From Aquirufa rosea (GTDB lineage Bacteria; Bacteroidota; Bacteroidia; Cytophagales; Spirosomataceae): DNA of 64,000 nucleotides. Below are positions 34,523 through 43,699 of this stretch, piece after piece (the first letter of the stretch is position 1; each line of letters opens with the position of its first letter). The notes below the pieces were generated by a model. It searched no databases. It was not told the DNA's origin and saw only the letters and a list, made by a program, of their open reading frames with translations. The stretch covers positions 411,526 through 475,525 of the forward strand of contig NZ_SDHY01000003.1 in the NCBI RefSeq assembly GCF_004118285.1, written 5' to 3'. Position numbers and translations under genes: made by a program.

Positions 34523-35876
34523 TCACGCGGAAGCTTCTGAAAAATTTATAGCTAATCAGGAAAGAACTGATTGGCATGATGATACTTTGTGGTTTGTCAG
34601 AGCTAAGCGTGACAAGGCCAGTAAATTGATTCCTGAGTGGGAGGCTTTACGCGAACATGCTTCCCAGATTAAGGAGCATATGCTCAGTAATTTACCTCAA
34701 TATTTATTGGAGTTTGAGGTTAATGCCCAAGCCAATGGTATTCAGGTACATTGGGCAAAAGATGCCCATGAACATAATGAGATTGTGTACTCTATCATTC
34801 AAAAGCATGGAGACAAGGCATTGGTAAAAAGCAAATCCATGCTTACGGAAGAATGCCACCTGAATGCTTTTCTTGAGCAAAAGGGTATTGATGTGGTGGA
34901 TACAGATTTAGGGGAGCGTATTGTTCAGTTCAGAAATGAGGTACCCAGTCACATTGTTTTGCCTGCCATTCATTTAAAAAAAGAAGATGTAGGAGAAACT
35001 TTTCATCAGCATTTGGGTACGCCGAAGGGTAATAAAGACCCGCAGTTTTTAACAGAAGCTGCACGTATTCATTTGAGAGAGAAGTTTTTAGCCGCCAAAG
35101 TGGCTATTACCGGTGTAAACTTTGCCGTTGCAGAAACAGGAGAATTTGTGGTGTGTACCAATGAAGGAAATGCCGACATGGGAGCACATTTGTCGGAGGT
35201 ACATATTGCCTGCATGGGGATTGAAAAAATCATTCCCAAGCGTCAGGATTTAGGTGTATTTCTTCGCCTACTGGCTCGCAGTGCCACGGGACAGTTAATC
35301 ACTACTTATTCAAGTCATTTTGCTAAGCCTCGTGAAGGGCAAGAAATGCATATTGTGTTAGTTGACAATGGTCGATCTAGGCAATTAGCTCGGGAGGAAT
35401 TTAGGAATTCCTTAAAGTGCATCCGTTGTGCGGCTTGTTTTAATACATGTCCTGTTTACAGAAGGAGTGGAGGGCATAGTTACCATCAACCTGTGGCGGG
35501 TCCAATAGGCTCTATTTTAGCTCCTAATTTTGATAAAAAGGCGAATGTGGATTTGCCGTTTGCTAGTACGCTTTGTGGAAGTTGTTCCAATGTTTGTCCG
35601 GTTAAAATCAATATTCATGAGCAATTGTGGTTTTGGAGGCAAGATTTAATGAAGGAGGGCTTGGCACCAGCTGGAAAAGTAATCAGCATGAAGCTAATGG
35701 CTTGGGTTTTATCTAATCCTTCCTTGTTTAAATGGGCTGGTGCTATGGGAAGAAAGGTGATTTCATGGGCCCCTTGGTTAGTGAATAATGGACTTAATCC
35801 TTGGTATAAACAAAGAGAAATGCCCGAAGCTCCGAAACAGAGTTTTCAAGAATGGTATAAATCAAATCGCTCATGA
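34509..35876 (+). CDS. lutB: L-lactate utilisation protein LutB, 4Fe-4S iron-sulfur protein
   Basis: A 455-residue protein with the LutB-type DUF162 region (residues about 60-300, with [22 protein letters not shown]) and a C-terminal ferredoxin domain. Two cysteine sets are visible, [15 protein letters not shown] and [13 protein letters not shown], for two 4Fe-4S clusters. A helical LutB C-terminal segment follows. It carries electrons from lactate oxidation. The start overlaps lutA by 14 nt, and the stop overlaps the lutC ATG (ATGA). Confidence 0.95.
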   Translation: MHMLSHAEASEKFIANQERTDWHDDTLWFVRAKRDKASKLIPEWEALREHASQIKEHMLSNLPQYLLEFEVNAQANGIQVHWAKDAHEHNEIVYSIIQKHGDKALVKSKSMLTEECHLNAFLEQKGIDVVDTDLGERIVQFRNEVPSHIVLPAIHLKKEDVGETFHQHLGTPKGNKDPQFLTEAARIHLREKFLAAKVAITGVNFAVAETGEFVVCTNEGNADMGAHLSEVHIACMGIEKIIPKRQDLGVFLRLLARSATGQLITTYSSHFAKPREGQEMHIVLVDNGRSRQLAREEFRNSLKCIRCAACFNTCPVYRRSGGHSYHQPVAGPIGSILAPNFDKKANVDLPFASTLCGSCSNVCPVKINIHEQLWFWRQDLMKEGLAPAGKVISMKLMAWVLSNPSLFKWAGAMGRKVISWAPWLVNNGLNPWYKQREMPEAPKQSFQEWYKSNRS

Positions 35877-36424
35877 GTAGTAGGGAAGAAATTTTGAAGG
35901 CCCTTCAAGGGGTGCAGATGCCTGCCAAAGCCTATCCAGGAACTTTTACTTCGCAAGTTCATGGAGAAGATACTTTAGCTGATTTTTTACATTCCATGCA
36001 AGTAGTCAGCACCACTGTTTTACAAGTTCAAGACGCGTCTGAAGCTCAGCCTTTATTAGATGAGCATTTTCCTAAATTGCAGCGTGTTCGATTGGAAAAA
36101 TTATCGGATGGTTTGTCCTTGGCTCATGTGGATGTATTGGAAATAACTGGAGATTTTGGAGTAGCTGAAAATGGCGCTATTTGGTTGGATGATGCAATTT
36201 TGCCTCATCGAGTAGCCCCATTTATTTGTCAGCATTTGGTCATTTATTTATCTAAAAAAAATCTTTTGCCTACCATGCAGGAGGCATATATCCGACTCGG
36301 GAATCAGTTAACAGGTTTCGGCGTATTTTTGTCTGGACCATCCAAGACAGCGGATATTGAACAATCCTTGGTGATAGGGGCGCATGGTGCCAGGAGCTTG
36401 GTGGTGGTTTTGACCGAATCCTAA
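35873..36424 (+). CDS. lutC: L-lactate utilisation protein LutC (LUD domain)
   Basis: A 183-residue LUD-domain protein (DUF162, YkgG type), the third subunit of the LutABC L-lactate oxidase system. Features seen are the motif [17 protein letters not shown] and the C-terminal [23 protein letters not shown], whose core ([10 protein letters not shown]) is highly conserved. It closes the rha-lut operon. A hairpin without a T-tract follows within a few bases. Confidence 0.94.
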   Translation: MSSREEILKALQGVQMPAKAYPGTFTSQVHGEDTLADFLHSMQVVSTTVLQVQDASEAQPLLDEHFPKLQRVRLEKLSDGLSLAHVDVLEITGDFGVAENGAIWLDDAILPHRVAPFICQHLVIYLSKKNLLPTMQEAYIRLGNQLTGFGVFLSGPSKTADIEQSLVIGAHGARSLVVVLTES

Positions 36425-36426
36425 AC

Positions 36427-36453
36427 GCTGTCAAGGTTCCGAACCTTAACAGC
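36427..36453. repeat. Hairpin after lutC
   Basis: GCTGT-C-AAGGTT pairs with AACCTT-A-ACAGC around CCG, with a single C/A mismatch. It starts 2 nt after the lutC stop. There is no T-run, so it may stabilise the 3' end of the operon transcript or be a dispersed palindromic element. Confidence 0.6.
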
Positions 36454-36568
36454 ATTAGGATGAAGACCTGCCTCGGAAGGGTCCTTCGGTCAACGAATTA
36501 ATTTATTCTTTATTGGATCAACTTCTTGATATTCGAAATAAGTCGATTGTCATGCTTAAAATGGCTGT

Positions 36569-36600
36569 ATTCAATTCATTGATTTTCTCTAGAATTGAAT
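36569..36600. promoter_or_regulatory. Dyad upstream of the Gfo/Idh/MocA operon
   Basis: ATTCAATTC and GAATTGAAT, perfect 9-bp arms separated by 14 nt, lie about 105 nt before the ATG at 36705. Size and place suit an operator. The rest of the 36454-36704 gap is AT-rich with a T-run near 36670 and no clear gene. Confidence 0.4.
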
Positions 36601-36704
36601 GACAAAAATGGTTGGAAAATCTTTCCTGAGGATAATTCCATGACAGCAAATTCCAATAAAAAGCATTTTTTTTTCTATATTGTCCCATTAAGCTTATTTA
36701 TCAT

Positions 36705-37961
36705 ATGAAAGTCTCTCGGAGAAAATTTATTGGGCAGTCCGCACTAGGACTTGCCGCCTTTAGTATCGTCCCTCGTCATGTATTGGGCAAAGGCTATTTA
36801 GCACCCAGTGATCAATTAACCAAGGCCATTGTAGGTACGGGTGGTATGGGTCGCGGTCACATTCCTTATGCAGGAACTCGCGTGGTTGCCCTTTGTGATG
36901 TGGACAAAAAGAATTTGCAATTAGGTTTAAATGAGGTAGAAAAAGGAGTAAAATCCTTCAGTGATTACCGCGAATTAATTCAATTGCCAGAAGTGGACAT
37001 TGTTCACGTGGCCACCCCGCCTCATTGGCATGGAATAATCGCTGCGGATGCAGCCAAGGCAGGTAAAGATGTTTGGTGTGAAAAACCGATGACACGTACC
37101 ATAGGAGAGGGAAAAAGACTTACAGAAGCTGTTCAACAGCATGGTCGTATCTTCCGATTAAATACTTGGTTCCGTTTTGAAGGTAATTTTTACGGAATGA
37201 ATACCACCATCAAACCCATCAAGAAATTGGTTGATTCTGGATTATTGGGCTGGCCATTGAAAGTAACTATTTCTAGGCATACAGGTTTTGACTGGAAGTT
37301 TTATTGGGTGGGAAAAACAGGTTTAACACCTCAGCCAGTACCAGCAGAATTAGATTATGATATGTGGTTAGGACCTGCTCCTTACAAGCCGTATAACGTT
37401 CATCGTACGCATCAAACTTTCCGCGGATATTGGGATTATGATGGAGGAGCATTAGGTGATATGGGACAGCATTATATTGACCCTGTACAATATTTATTAG
37501 GCAAGGACGACACAAGTCCTATTTACGTGGAAGTGGATGCACCAGTTCAGGATGCAGACGCGGTAGGTACTTTCCGTAGAATCACGTATACTTTTGCTGA
37601 TGGATGTCAAATCGTGCTAGATGGCGAAGGCAGAGATGAAAATGTGGCCTACATTGAAGGCCCTAAAGGTAAAGTTTTCCGTGGATTCAAAACAGATATT
37701 CCAGATCTAGAGCGCAAATTAGCCGAATTCCCGGAGCCTCCTGCTCAGCAAACTGATTTTGTGGATGCGGTTAAGGGAAGAAAAACCTTTGCGTTAAATG
37801 ATCAGAATGGTCACCGTTCCTGTACGATTGTTAACATGGGTTTAATTGCCATGCGACTCAACAGAAATTTGAAATTCGATCCAATCAAACAAGAGTTTGT
37901 TGGAGATGAAGAGGCTAATCGTTTGATTGACCAACCTATGCGTGCACCATTTACTATGTAA
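36705..37961 (+). CDS. Gfo/Idh/MocA family oxidoreductase, Tat-exported
   Basis: A 418-residue NAD(P)-type sugar oxidoreductase with a twin-arginine signal (VSRRKFIGQSALGLAAF). The Rossmann part includes AIVGTGGMGRGH, VVALCDVDKKN, VHVATPPHWHG and the typical Lys-Pro motif in VWCEKPMT. A GDMGQHYIDP block contributes the active-site His. Members acting in the periplasm carry tightly bound cofactor and oxidise or epimerise glycosides, often at C3. The next gene encodes DUF1080 domains, now linked to 3-keto-glycoside hydrolysis. First gene of an operon running to 44.7 kb. Confidence 0.93.
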   Translation: MKVSRRKFIGQSALGLAAFSIVPRHVLGKGYLAPSDQLTKAIVGTGGMGRGHIPYAGTRVVALCDVDKKNLQLGLNEVEKGVKSFSDYRELIQLPEVDIVHVATPPHWHGIIAADAAKAGKDVWCEKPMTRTIGEGKRLTEAVQQHGRIFRLNTWFRFEGNFYGMNTTIKPIKKLVDSGLLGWPLKVTISRHTGFDWKFYWVGKTGLTPQPVPAELDYDMWLGPAPYKPYNVHRTHQTFRGYWDYDGGALGDMGQHYIDPVQYLLGKDDTSPIYVEVDAPVQDADAVGTFRRITYTFADGCQIVLDGEGRDENVAYIEGPKGKVFRGFKTDIPDLERKLAEFPEPPAQQTDFVDAVKGRKTFALNDQNGHRSCTIVNMGLIAMRLNRNLKFDPIKQEFVGDEEANRLIDQPMRAPFTM

Positions 37962-37966
37962 TTCCG

Positions 37967-40900
37967 ATGAAAAAATATACTACTACCTTACTACTTGTAT
38001 TGCTATTAGGTGCTCTGGCTCAGGGACCGATTATGGCACAAAAACAGGCTACGCCGATTTCTGTTAAGACAGGAGCCAATGAGTCAGATCGCGATGCTCG
38101 CGTACAAGCCAATTTAAAAATCATTCAAGAATCTTCGGATGTTAATGCGCAAGCCATTGCGATGTTAGCCTTACAACCCATCGCACGAGCAGAGTCCATT
38201 CCATTGATTATTCCTTTCTTGCAAAAGAACCATTTGGCAGGGCCCGCTGCCCGCCTATTGGTTAAATTAGCACCATTTGGTCAAGATCAAGTGGGTAAAG
38301 CTTTAGTGGCTGCCTTACAAAATGGCCCTGCTACCTATCAAAAAGATATGATTCAGGCTTTGACAGATATCAATTACAAAGCTGCGGGATCCGCCATCGA
38401 GGCTCTTTGGCCTTCCGCAGATCAACGTACCAATCAATTGATTTTAAAAGCCTTGGCTACTTTAGGAACAAGCAATGCCGCTAAGATTTTAAGAGAGCAA
38501 GCGGCTAAAGCCCATGGATTGTATGAGCCAACACAAGCTTTAGAATCTTATTTAAATTTTGTGAAAGCATCCAAGGATGCACAAGGTTTAAGTCAACTGG
38601 ATATTTCTTCCTGGCCGGCTGGTTCTCAAACCCGAGTATATGATGTTTTATTGGCCAAATCGGCTACTCCTGTACCATTTTTATTGGGAGCATTTAGTAA
38701 AGCTTCTAACCTAGAGGTAGAGGCTTATTTGTTGAAACATTTGATGAAAAGAGCCTCTTTTAGTCAGGCGGCTAGTATTGCTGCGGCATTCGGCAAATGG
38801 TCAGACAGCAAGAAAACATTATTTGTGCAGGCGGCAGGAAATGTAAAAGCTTCCTGGGCATTAGCTCTGGTAACGCAGGGGGAAGCTTCCAAAAATGCTT
38901 CTGTTAGAACTTCTGCGTGCATTGCTCGTTTAAAAATCCAAGGTACTGCGGGATTAGCCAAAGTTTGGTCTATTGCAGCAAGTTCAGAAGTGGATGGAAT
39001 AGCCTTGGGTGAGGTGGCAAGTAACTTGGCTGCTAATAGCTTTTTTGAAAAAGCGATGTCTTCTTACAATCGTTCGAGTGCCTCTCAGCAAACGGTATTG
39101 TTGATTTATGCGTCTTACCGCCAATGGCCTGCCATCAAGTCTCACGTTTGGAATGCGGTGCAATCCAATGAAGCTACTCGTGCAGCTGCTTATCAGGTTT
39201 TGAATCGATGGGTGACTGCAGCTGATTTTGACATTGTAGCTCAAAAATTATCGGATGCCAGTTCGGAGACAGAGGTAAAACATTTACAGAATTGTATCAC
39301 TCAAATTCAAAAACTTGATCCAAGTGTGTCCTCCAAAGTGAATGCTTACGCGGTGAAGGCAAAGCATCAATTAAACTGGATTCCATTCGTTTCGGAAGCA
39401 GAATCATTGGTTTGGTTAGGAGATTTAGTGAAGAAATCTAAAAATTTAGAGGCTATCAAAGCCTATGTGAAGAGTAACGGAAAGGCGACGCAAAACGTAA
39501 CTCAGCAAATTTTGAGATACAGAAAAGCCTTGGATTTAACTCAGGATATGGATACCCGTGCCTTAGTTTATCGTGGATTGGGTCGTTGTCCAAGTTTATC
39601 TTCTATGAGAACCTTACAAATTGGATTGCAAGAAGCCAATGCGCGCTCCATTGCAGCTGATGGTTTAGCTAATTTGTTTGTGAATAATCCAGAATTGCAG
39701 AGTCAAATGACTAAAGCTTGGGTGATGGAGGCCATGCCTTTTATTTCTTCGGCAGATTTGCGTACCTCTGTTCAAAAAGCGGTAGATGCTCTTGGCAATA
39801 AAGTAGGCTATTATTCGATGTTCAATGGAAAGGATTTATCAGGATGGAAAGGTTTAGTAGATAACCCTGTAAAACGTCGTTTGATGTCCGCTGATAGTTT
39901 AGCTATTAAACAAGCCAAGGCGGATGCACGTATGCGTGAAGGTTGGTATGCCAAAGATGATGAGCTTCATTTCACAGGTCATGGAGATAATTTATGCTCA
40001 GTAAAAGATTACCAAGACTTTGAAATGTATGTGGATTGGAAAATCGAAAAAGACGGTGATGCAGGTATTTACTTGCGCGGGGCTCCACAAGTTCAAATTT
40101 GGGATATTGCTCGTGTCAATGTAGGGGCAAATGTGGGTTCTGGAGGTCTTTACAACAATCAGGTTAATCCGAAAAATCCTTTGAAACTTGCCGATAATCC
40201 AGTGGAAGATTGGAATACTTTCTACATTAAAATGGTAGGAGAGCGTGTAACAGTTTATTTGAACGGAGAGTTGGTGGTAGACAATACCATTCTAGAAAAT
40301 TACTGGGATCGCAAAATACCGATCTTTGTGAAAGATGCTATCGAGTTACAAGCGCATGGCAACCATATCGTTTACCGTAATATTTATGTGAAAGAATTGG
40401 AGCCTCAAGCTTTGCAGACTCTTTCTGAGGAAGAGAAAGCACAAGGATTTGAGTTGTTATTTGACGGTTCATCTCTATTCCAATGGACAGGCAATACCAT
40501 CGATTATGTACCTGAAAATGGAGACTTGGTGATTTATCCAAAGAGAGGCGGAAAGGGTAACTTATTTACTAAAAAGGAATATGCTAACTTCCACTTTAAG
40601 TTTGACTTCAAATTAACCCCTGGAGCAAACAATGGATTAGGTATTCGTGCTCCACTAACGGGAGATGCTGCTTATGTGGGTATGGAGTTACAAATATTAG
40701 ATAATACAGCTCCGGTTTATGCCAATTTACAGCCATATCAATACCATGGCTCTGTGTATGGAATTATCCCAGCTAAAAAAGGATTTTTAAAGCCAGTAGG
40801 CGAGTGGAACCAACAAGAGGTGATAGCTGATGGAAATCGCATTAAGGTGATTCTAAACGGTGAAGTAATCTTAGATGGGGATATTGCTGAGGCTACCAAA

Positions 40901-41050
40901 GGTGGAACTCCCGATCATAAAGAACACCCAGGATTATTTAATCCAAAAGGACATATCGGATTTTTAGGACATGGAAATGAATTAAGATTCCGAAACATTC
41001 GAGTGAAAGAACTAGTTCCGATAGAAACTAAATCTAAAAAACGTAAATAA
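37967..41050 (+). CDS. HEAT-repeat protein with two DUF1080 (3-keto-disaccharide hydrolase) domains
   Basis: A 1027-residue exported protein. Residues 1-24 are a signal peptide. Residues about 45-600 form alpha-helical HEAT/Arm-like repeats. Two DUF1080 jelly-roll domains follow: about 612-810 (SMFNGKDLSGWKG, WYAKDDELHFTG, DAGIYLRGAPQVQIWD) and about 820-1018 (ELLFDGSSLFQW, NNGLGIRAPL, EWNQQEVIADGNRIKVILNG, HIGFLGHGNELRFRNIRVKEL). DUF1080 proteins have been shown to cleave 3-keto-glycosides. It lies 5 nt after the oxidoreductase gene, a match for sequential oxidation and cleavage. Having two domains in one chain is notable. Confidence 0.9.
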   Translation: MKKYTTTLLLVLLLGALAQGPIMAQKQATPISVKTGANESDRDARVQANLKIIQESSDVNAQAIAMLALQPIARAESIPLIIPFLQKNHLAGPAARLLVKLAPFGQDQVGKALVAALQNGPATYQKDMIQALTDINYKAAGSAIEALWPSADQRTNQLILKALATLGTSNAAKILREQAAKAHGLYEPTQALESYLNFVKASKDAQGLSQLDISSWPAGSQTRVYDVLLAKSATPVPFLLGAFSKASNLEVEAYLLKHLMKRASFSQAASIAAAFGKWSDSKKTLFVQAAGNVKASWALALVTQGEASKNASVRTSACIARLKIQGTAGLAKVWSIAASSEVDGIALGEVASNLAANSFFEKAMSSYNRSSASQQTVLLIYASYRQWPAIKSHVWNAVQSNEATRAAAYQVLNRWVTAADFDIVAQKLSDASSETEVKHLQNCITQIQKLDPSVSSKVNAYAVKAKHQLNWIPFVSEAESLVWLGDLVKKSKNLEAIKAYVKSNGKATQNVTQQILRYRKALDLTQDMDTRALVYRGLGRCPSLSSMRTLQIGLQEANARSIAADGLANLFVNNPELQSQMTKAWVMEAMPFISSADLRTSVQKAVDALGNKVGYYSMFNGKDLSGWKGLVDNPVKRRLMSADSLAIKQAKADARMREGWYAKDDELHFTGHGDNLCSVKDYQDFEMYVDWKIEKDGDAGIYLRGAPQVQIWDIARVNVGANVGSGGLYNNQVNPKNPLKLADNPVEDWNTFYIKMVGERVTVYLNGELVVDNTILENYWDRKIPIFVKDAIELQAHGNHIVYRNIYVKELEPQALQTLSEEEKAQGFELLFDGSSLFQWTGNTIDYVPENGDLVIYPKRGGKGNLFTKKEYANFHFKFDFKLTPGANNGLGIRAPLTGDAAYVGMELQILDNTAPVYANLQPYQYHGSVYGIIPAKKGFLKPVGEWNQQEVIADGNRIKVILNGEVILDGDIAEATKGGTPDHKEHPGLFNPKGHIGFLGHGNELRFRNIRVKELVPIETKSKKRK

Positions 41051-41080
41051 TATTTCATTTATCTTTTTAAACCAATCAAC

Positions 41081-41566
41081 ATGGAGTCGATCGAGTTACT
41101 GATTAATCGTAAAAAGGTGAAAGTGGAAGTTGATCCCAACACACCTTTGCTTTGGGTTCTTAGAGATCATTTATCTCTGTTAGGAACGAAGTATGGTTGC
41201 GGTATAGCCCAATGTGGTGCTTGTACCGTATGGATTGATGGAGAACCAATGCGTTCTTGTGTTTTACCCGTTTCTACGGTTGGAAAGTCCTCTGTGACCA
41301 CCATTGAAGGTTTAAATGAAAAAGCTGAACATCCAGTTCAGGTGGCATGGGATGAGTTAGATGTTCCGCAATGTGGCTATTGCCAAGCGGGACAAATCAT
41401 GACGGCCGCTGCTCTGTTAAAGAAAAATCCGAAACCTAGTCACGATGATATTGTAGCTGGGATGTCGGGAAATATTTGTCGCTGCGGTACCTACCACCGT
41501 ATTCATAAGGCAGTAAAGCGTGCTGCTGAAATCGCTTCTGTTTCCAATTCAACCAAAAAGAAATAA
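41081..41566 (+). CDS. (2Fe-2S)-binding subunit of a molybdenum hydroxylase (IorA-like)
   Basis: A 161-residue electron-transfer subunit. The N-terminal plant-type ferredoxin domain has [14 protein letters not shown] followed by a fourth Cys in MRSC. The C-terminal helical domain holds the second 2Fe-2S cluster in [10 protein letters not shown] and [11 protein letters not shown]. It pairs with the molybdopterin subunit encoded 3 nt downstream, passing electrons from the Mo site. No separate cytochrome or FAD subunit gene lies next to it, so the final acceptor is unclear. Confidence 0.95.
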   Translation: MESIELLINRKKVKVEVDPNTPLLWVLRDHLSLLGTKYGCGIAQCGACTVWIDGEPMRSCVLPVSTVGKSSVTTIEGLNEKAEHPVQVAWDELDVPQCGYCQAGQIMTAAALLKKNPKPSHDDIVAGMSGNICRCGTYHRIHKAVKRAAEIASVSNSTKKK

Positions 41567-41569
41567 AAG

Positions 41570-43699
41570 ATGAAAACGACAAGAAGATCATTTATTCAGA
41601 AAACAGCCCTATTGACTGGTGTATTTTCCTTAGGTTTTGATTGGTTTGATTCCAAGGCATCCACTGGTGCAATTCAACAAATGAATCCAGTGTTAGATGC
41701 CAATCGTTTTAATGCGTATTTAGCCATCGAAAATACGGGTAAAGTAATTTTATATTCTCCTAACCCGGAGATTGGTCAAGGTATTAAAACGGCCTTTCCT
41801 ATCGTGGTTGCAGAAGAATTGGATGTGGATTGGAAGCAAGTAGAAGTGCGCCAAGCGCATTTAGATACTCAATTGTTTGAACGTCAGTTGACTGGTGGTA
41901 GTGGTGCTTTAAAACATTCCTGGGACCGTCTGCGCAAAGCAGGGGCTACTGCTCGTCACATGTTGGTGCAGGCTGCTGCTCAGCAATGGTCAGTGGATCC
42001 AAGTACCTGCAAAACTTCTAAAGGTTTTGTGATAGGTCCTAACAAGGGTCAAAAGCTAGCCTATGGAGCCTTGGTAGATGCAGCGGCTAAATTACCTGTA
42101 CCGGCTGAAGTAGCATATAAGAGCCGTGCAGAATATCAATTGATTGGAAGTTTTGTTAAAGGAGTTGATAATCATCGGGTATTAACAGGTAAGCCTCAAT
42201 ATGGTTTGGATACGCAAAGACCTGGCATGGTGATTGCGCAAATTGTACGTCCAGCGGCATTTGGAGCTACCCTGACATCATTTGATGCCTCAGAAGTGAA
42301 GAAAATGCCTGGAATCATTGACGTAGTTTCTTTCAAGAACAAAGTGGCTGTAGTAGGTAAGTCGACTTGGGAAGTCATGCAGGCTAGAAAGAAGCTCGTT
42401 TGTAATTATTCGGATACCAGTAATTTAGAAAGTGACAGTACCCATCAAAAATGGTTTGATGAGGGAATGAAAACAGATAAGGTCAAAGTAGAACGTAAGG
42501 ACGGTGATTTCCATGCGGCAATTGCTAAAGCAGCAAAGGTCATCGAGGCCACTTATGAATGTCCTTTCCTTTCTCATTCACCGATGGAGCCGATGAACTT
42601 CTTTGCAGATGTGAAGCCAGGTTCGGTATTGTTAGTGGGGCCTACTCAAGTTCCTCAATCTGCCCAGAAGGCGGTGGCTACTTTATTAGGTGTTCCAGAG
42701 AATACGGTGCAGGTAGAATTGACTAAAATGGGAGGTGGTTTCGGTCGTCGACTTAATAATGATTACGCTCTCGAGGCTGCGGAACTTTCCAGCATCATCA
42801 AAATGCCTGTTAAAGTGATGTGGACGCGTGAAGATGATATGACTGGAGGTATTTATCGTCCAGCAGTAAGATATCATTTTAAAGCGGGTTTAAATGAGAA
42901 AGGGGAGATGATCGCATTCTATCTACGCGGTGTAGGTTTAAATGCAGGTAACTCTACTCGTCAAGATAATTTCCCTGTGGGTGCTATTGACAATGTATTG
43001 ATAGAATCATACAATTATAATTCGGCTATCACGACGGGTCCTTGGAGAGCTCCTATAACCAATTTTTTAGCTTCTGCTGAACAGTCCTTTTTAGACGAGG
43101 TTGCCGTAGCAGCGGGTAAAGATCCTGTTCAAATGCGTTTGGATTGGTTACAGCGTGTGAAAACTAATCCTGTAGGTAAAATCACCTATGAGCCAGATAG
43201 ATTCATTGAGGTCATCAAGCAAGTGGCTGAAAAGGCTAAATGGGGAAAGAAAGGACCTAATGTTCATCAAGGATTTAGCGTGTATTTCTCCCACTTATCT
43301 TATGTAGCCCAGGTAGCTGAAGCTAAAATAGTGGATGGAGAGCCCAAGGTAACCCATGTAACGGCCGTTACAGACTGTGGTGAGGTCATTAACCGCTCAG
43401 GTGCAGAAAATCAGGTTATTGGTGGTATCATTGATGGTTATGGTCATGCCATGTTTGGTAAATTGAGCTTTGACAAAGGAGTTCCTCAGCAAAAGAATTT
43501 TGATACTTACAAGTTGATTCGTGGTAATGAAATTCCAACGGTGGAGGCTCATTTTGTTAATAATGGCATAGCACCTACAGGACTAGGTGAGCCTGCTTTA
43601 CCTCCAACGGGTGGTGCGGTGGCTAATGCCCTTTATGCAGCTACCAAGAAGCGTTTGTATAAGCAACCTTTCGCTGGTTTAGACAATGCCAACCTCTAA
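41570..43699 (+). CDS. Molybdopterin-binding subunit of a xanthine-dehydrogenase-family enzyme, Tat-exported
   Basis: A 709-residue large subunit. The Tat signal is TRRSFIQKTALLTG. Moco-binding regions are visible: NPEIGQGIKTAFPIVVAEEL, LTGGSGALKHSW, the conserved MGGGFGRRLNNDY near residue 390, TGPWRAPITNF and the C-terminal GLGEPALPPTGGAVANAL with the likely catalytic Glu. It is of the isoquinoline-1-oxidoreductase/aldehyde-oxidase kind. The substrate may be an aldehyde, an N-heterocycle or, from context, a sugar-derived compound. It overlaps the acyltransferase gene by 14 nt. Confidence 0.94.
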   Translation: MKTTRRSFIQKTALLTGVFSLGFDWFDSKASTGAIQQMNPVLDANRFNAYLAIENTGKVILYSPNPEIGQGIKTAFPIVVAEELDVDWKQVEVRQAHLDTQLFERQLTGGSGALKHSWDRLRKAGATARHMLVQAAAQQWSVDPSTCKTSKGFVIGPNKGQKLAYGALVDAAAKLPVPAEVAYKSRAEYQLIGSFVKGVDNHRVLTGKPQYGLDTQRPGMVIAQIVRPAAFGATLTSFDASEVKKMPGIIDVVSFKNKVAVVGKSTWEVMQARKKLVCNYSDTSNLESDSTHQKWFDEGMKTDKVKVERKDGDFHAAIAKAAKVIEATYECPFLSHSPMEPMNFFADVKPGSVLLVGPTQVPQSAQKAVATLLGVPENTVQVELTKMGGGFGRRLNNDYALEAAELSSIIKMPVKVMWTREDDMTGGIYRPAVRYHFKAGLNEKGEMIAFYLRGVGLNAGNSTRQDNFPVGAIDNVLIESYNYNSAITTGPWRAPITNFLASAEQSFLDEVAVAAGKDPVQMRLDWLQRVKTNPVGKITYEPDRFIEVIKQVAEKAKWGKKGPNVHQGFSVYFSHLSYVAQVAEAKIVDGEPKVTHVTAVTDCGEVINRSGAENQVIGGIIDGYGHAMFGKLSFDKGVPQQKNFDTYKLIRGNEIPTVEAHFVNNGIAPTGLGEPALPPTGGAVANALYAATKKRLYKQPFAGLDNANL

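Noticed and set aside
36463..36491. Second hairpin (GGAAGG with CCTTCG) after lutC
   Set aside because: The pairing is poor, with a two-base loop and mismatches, so I do not list it as a separate element.
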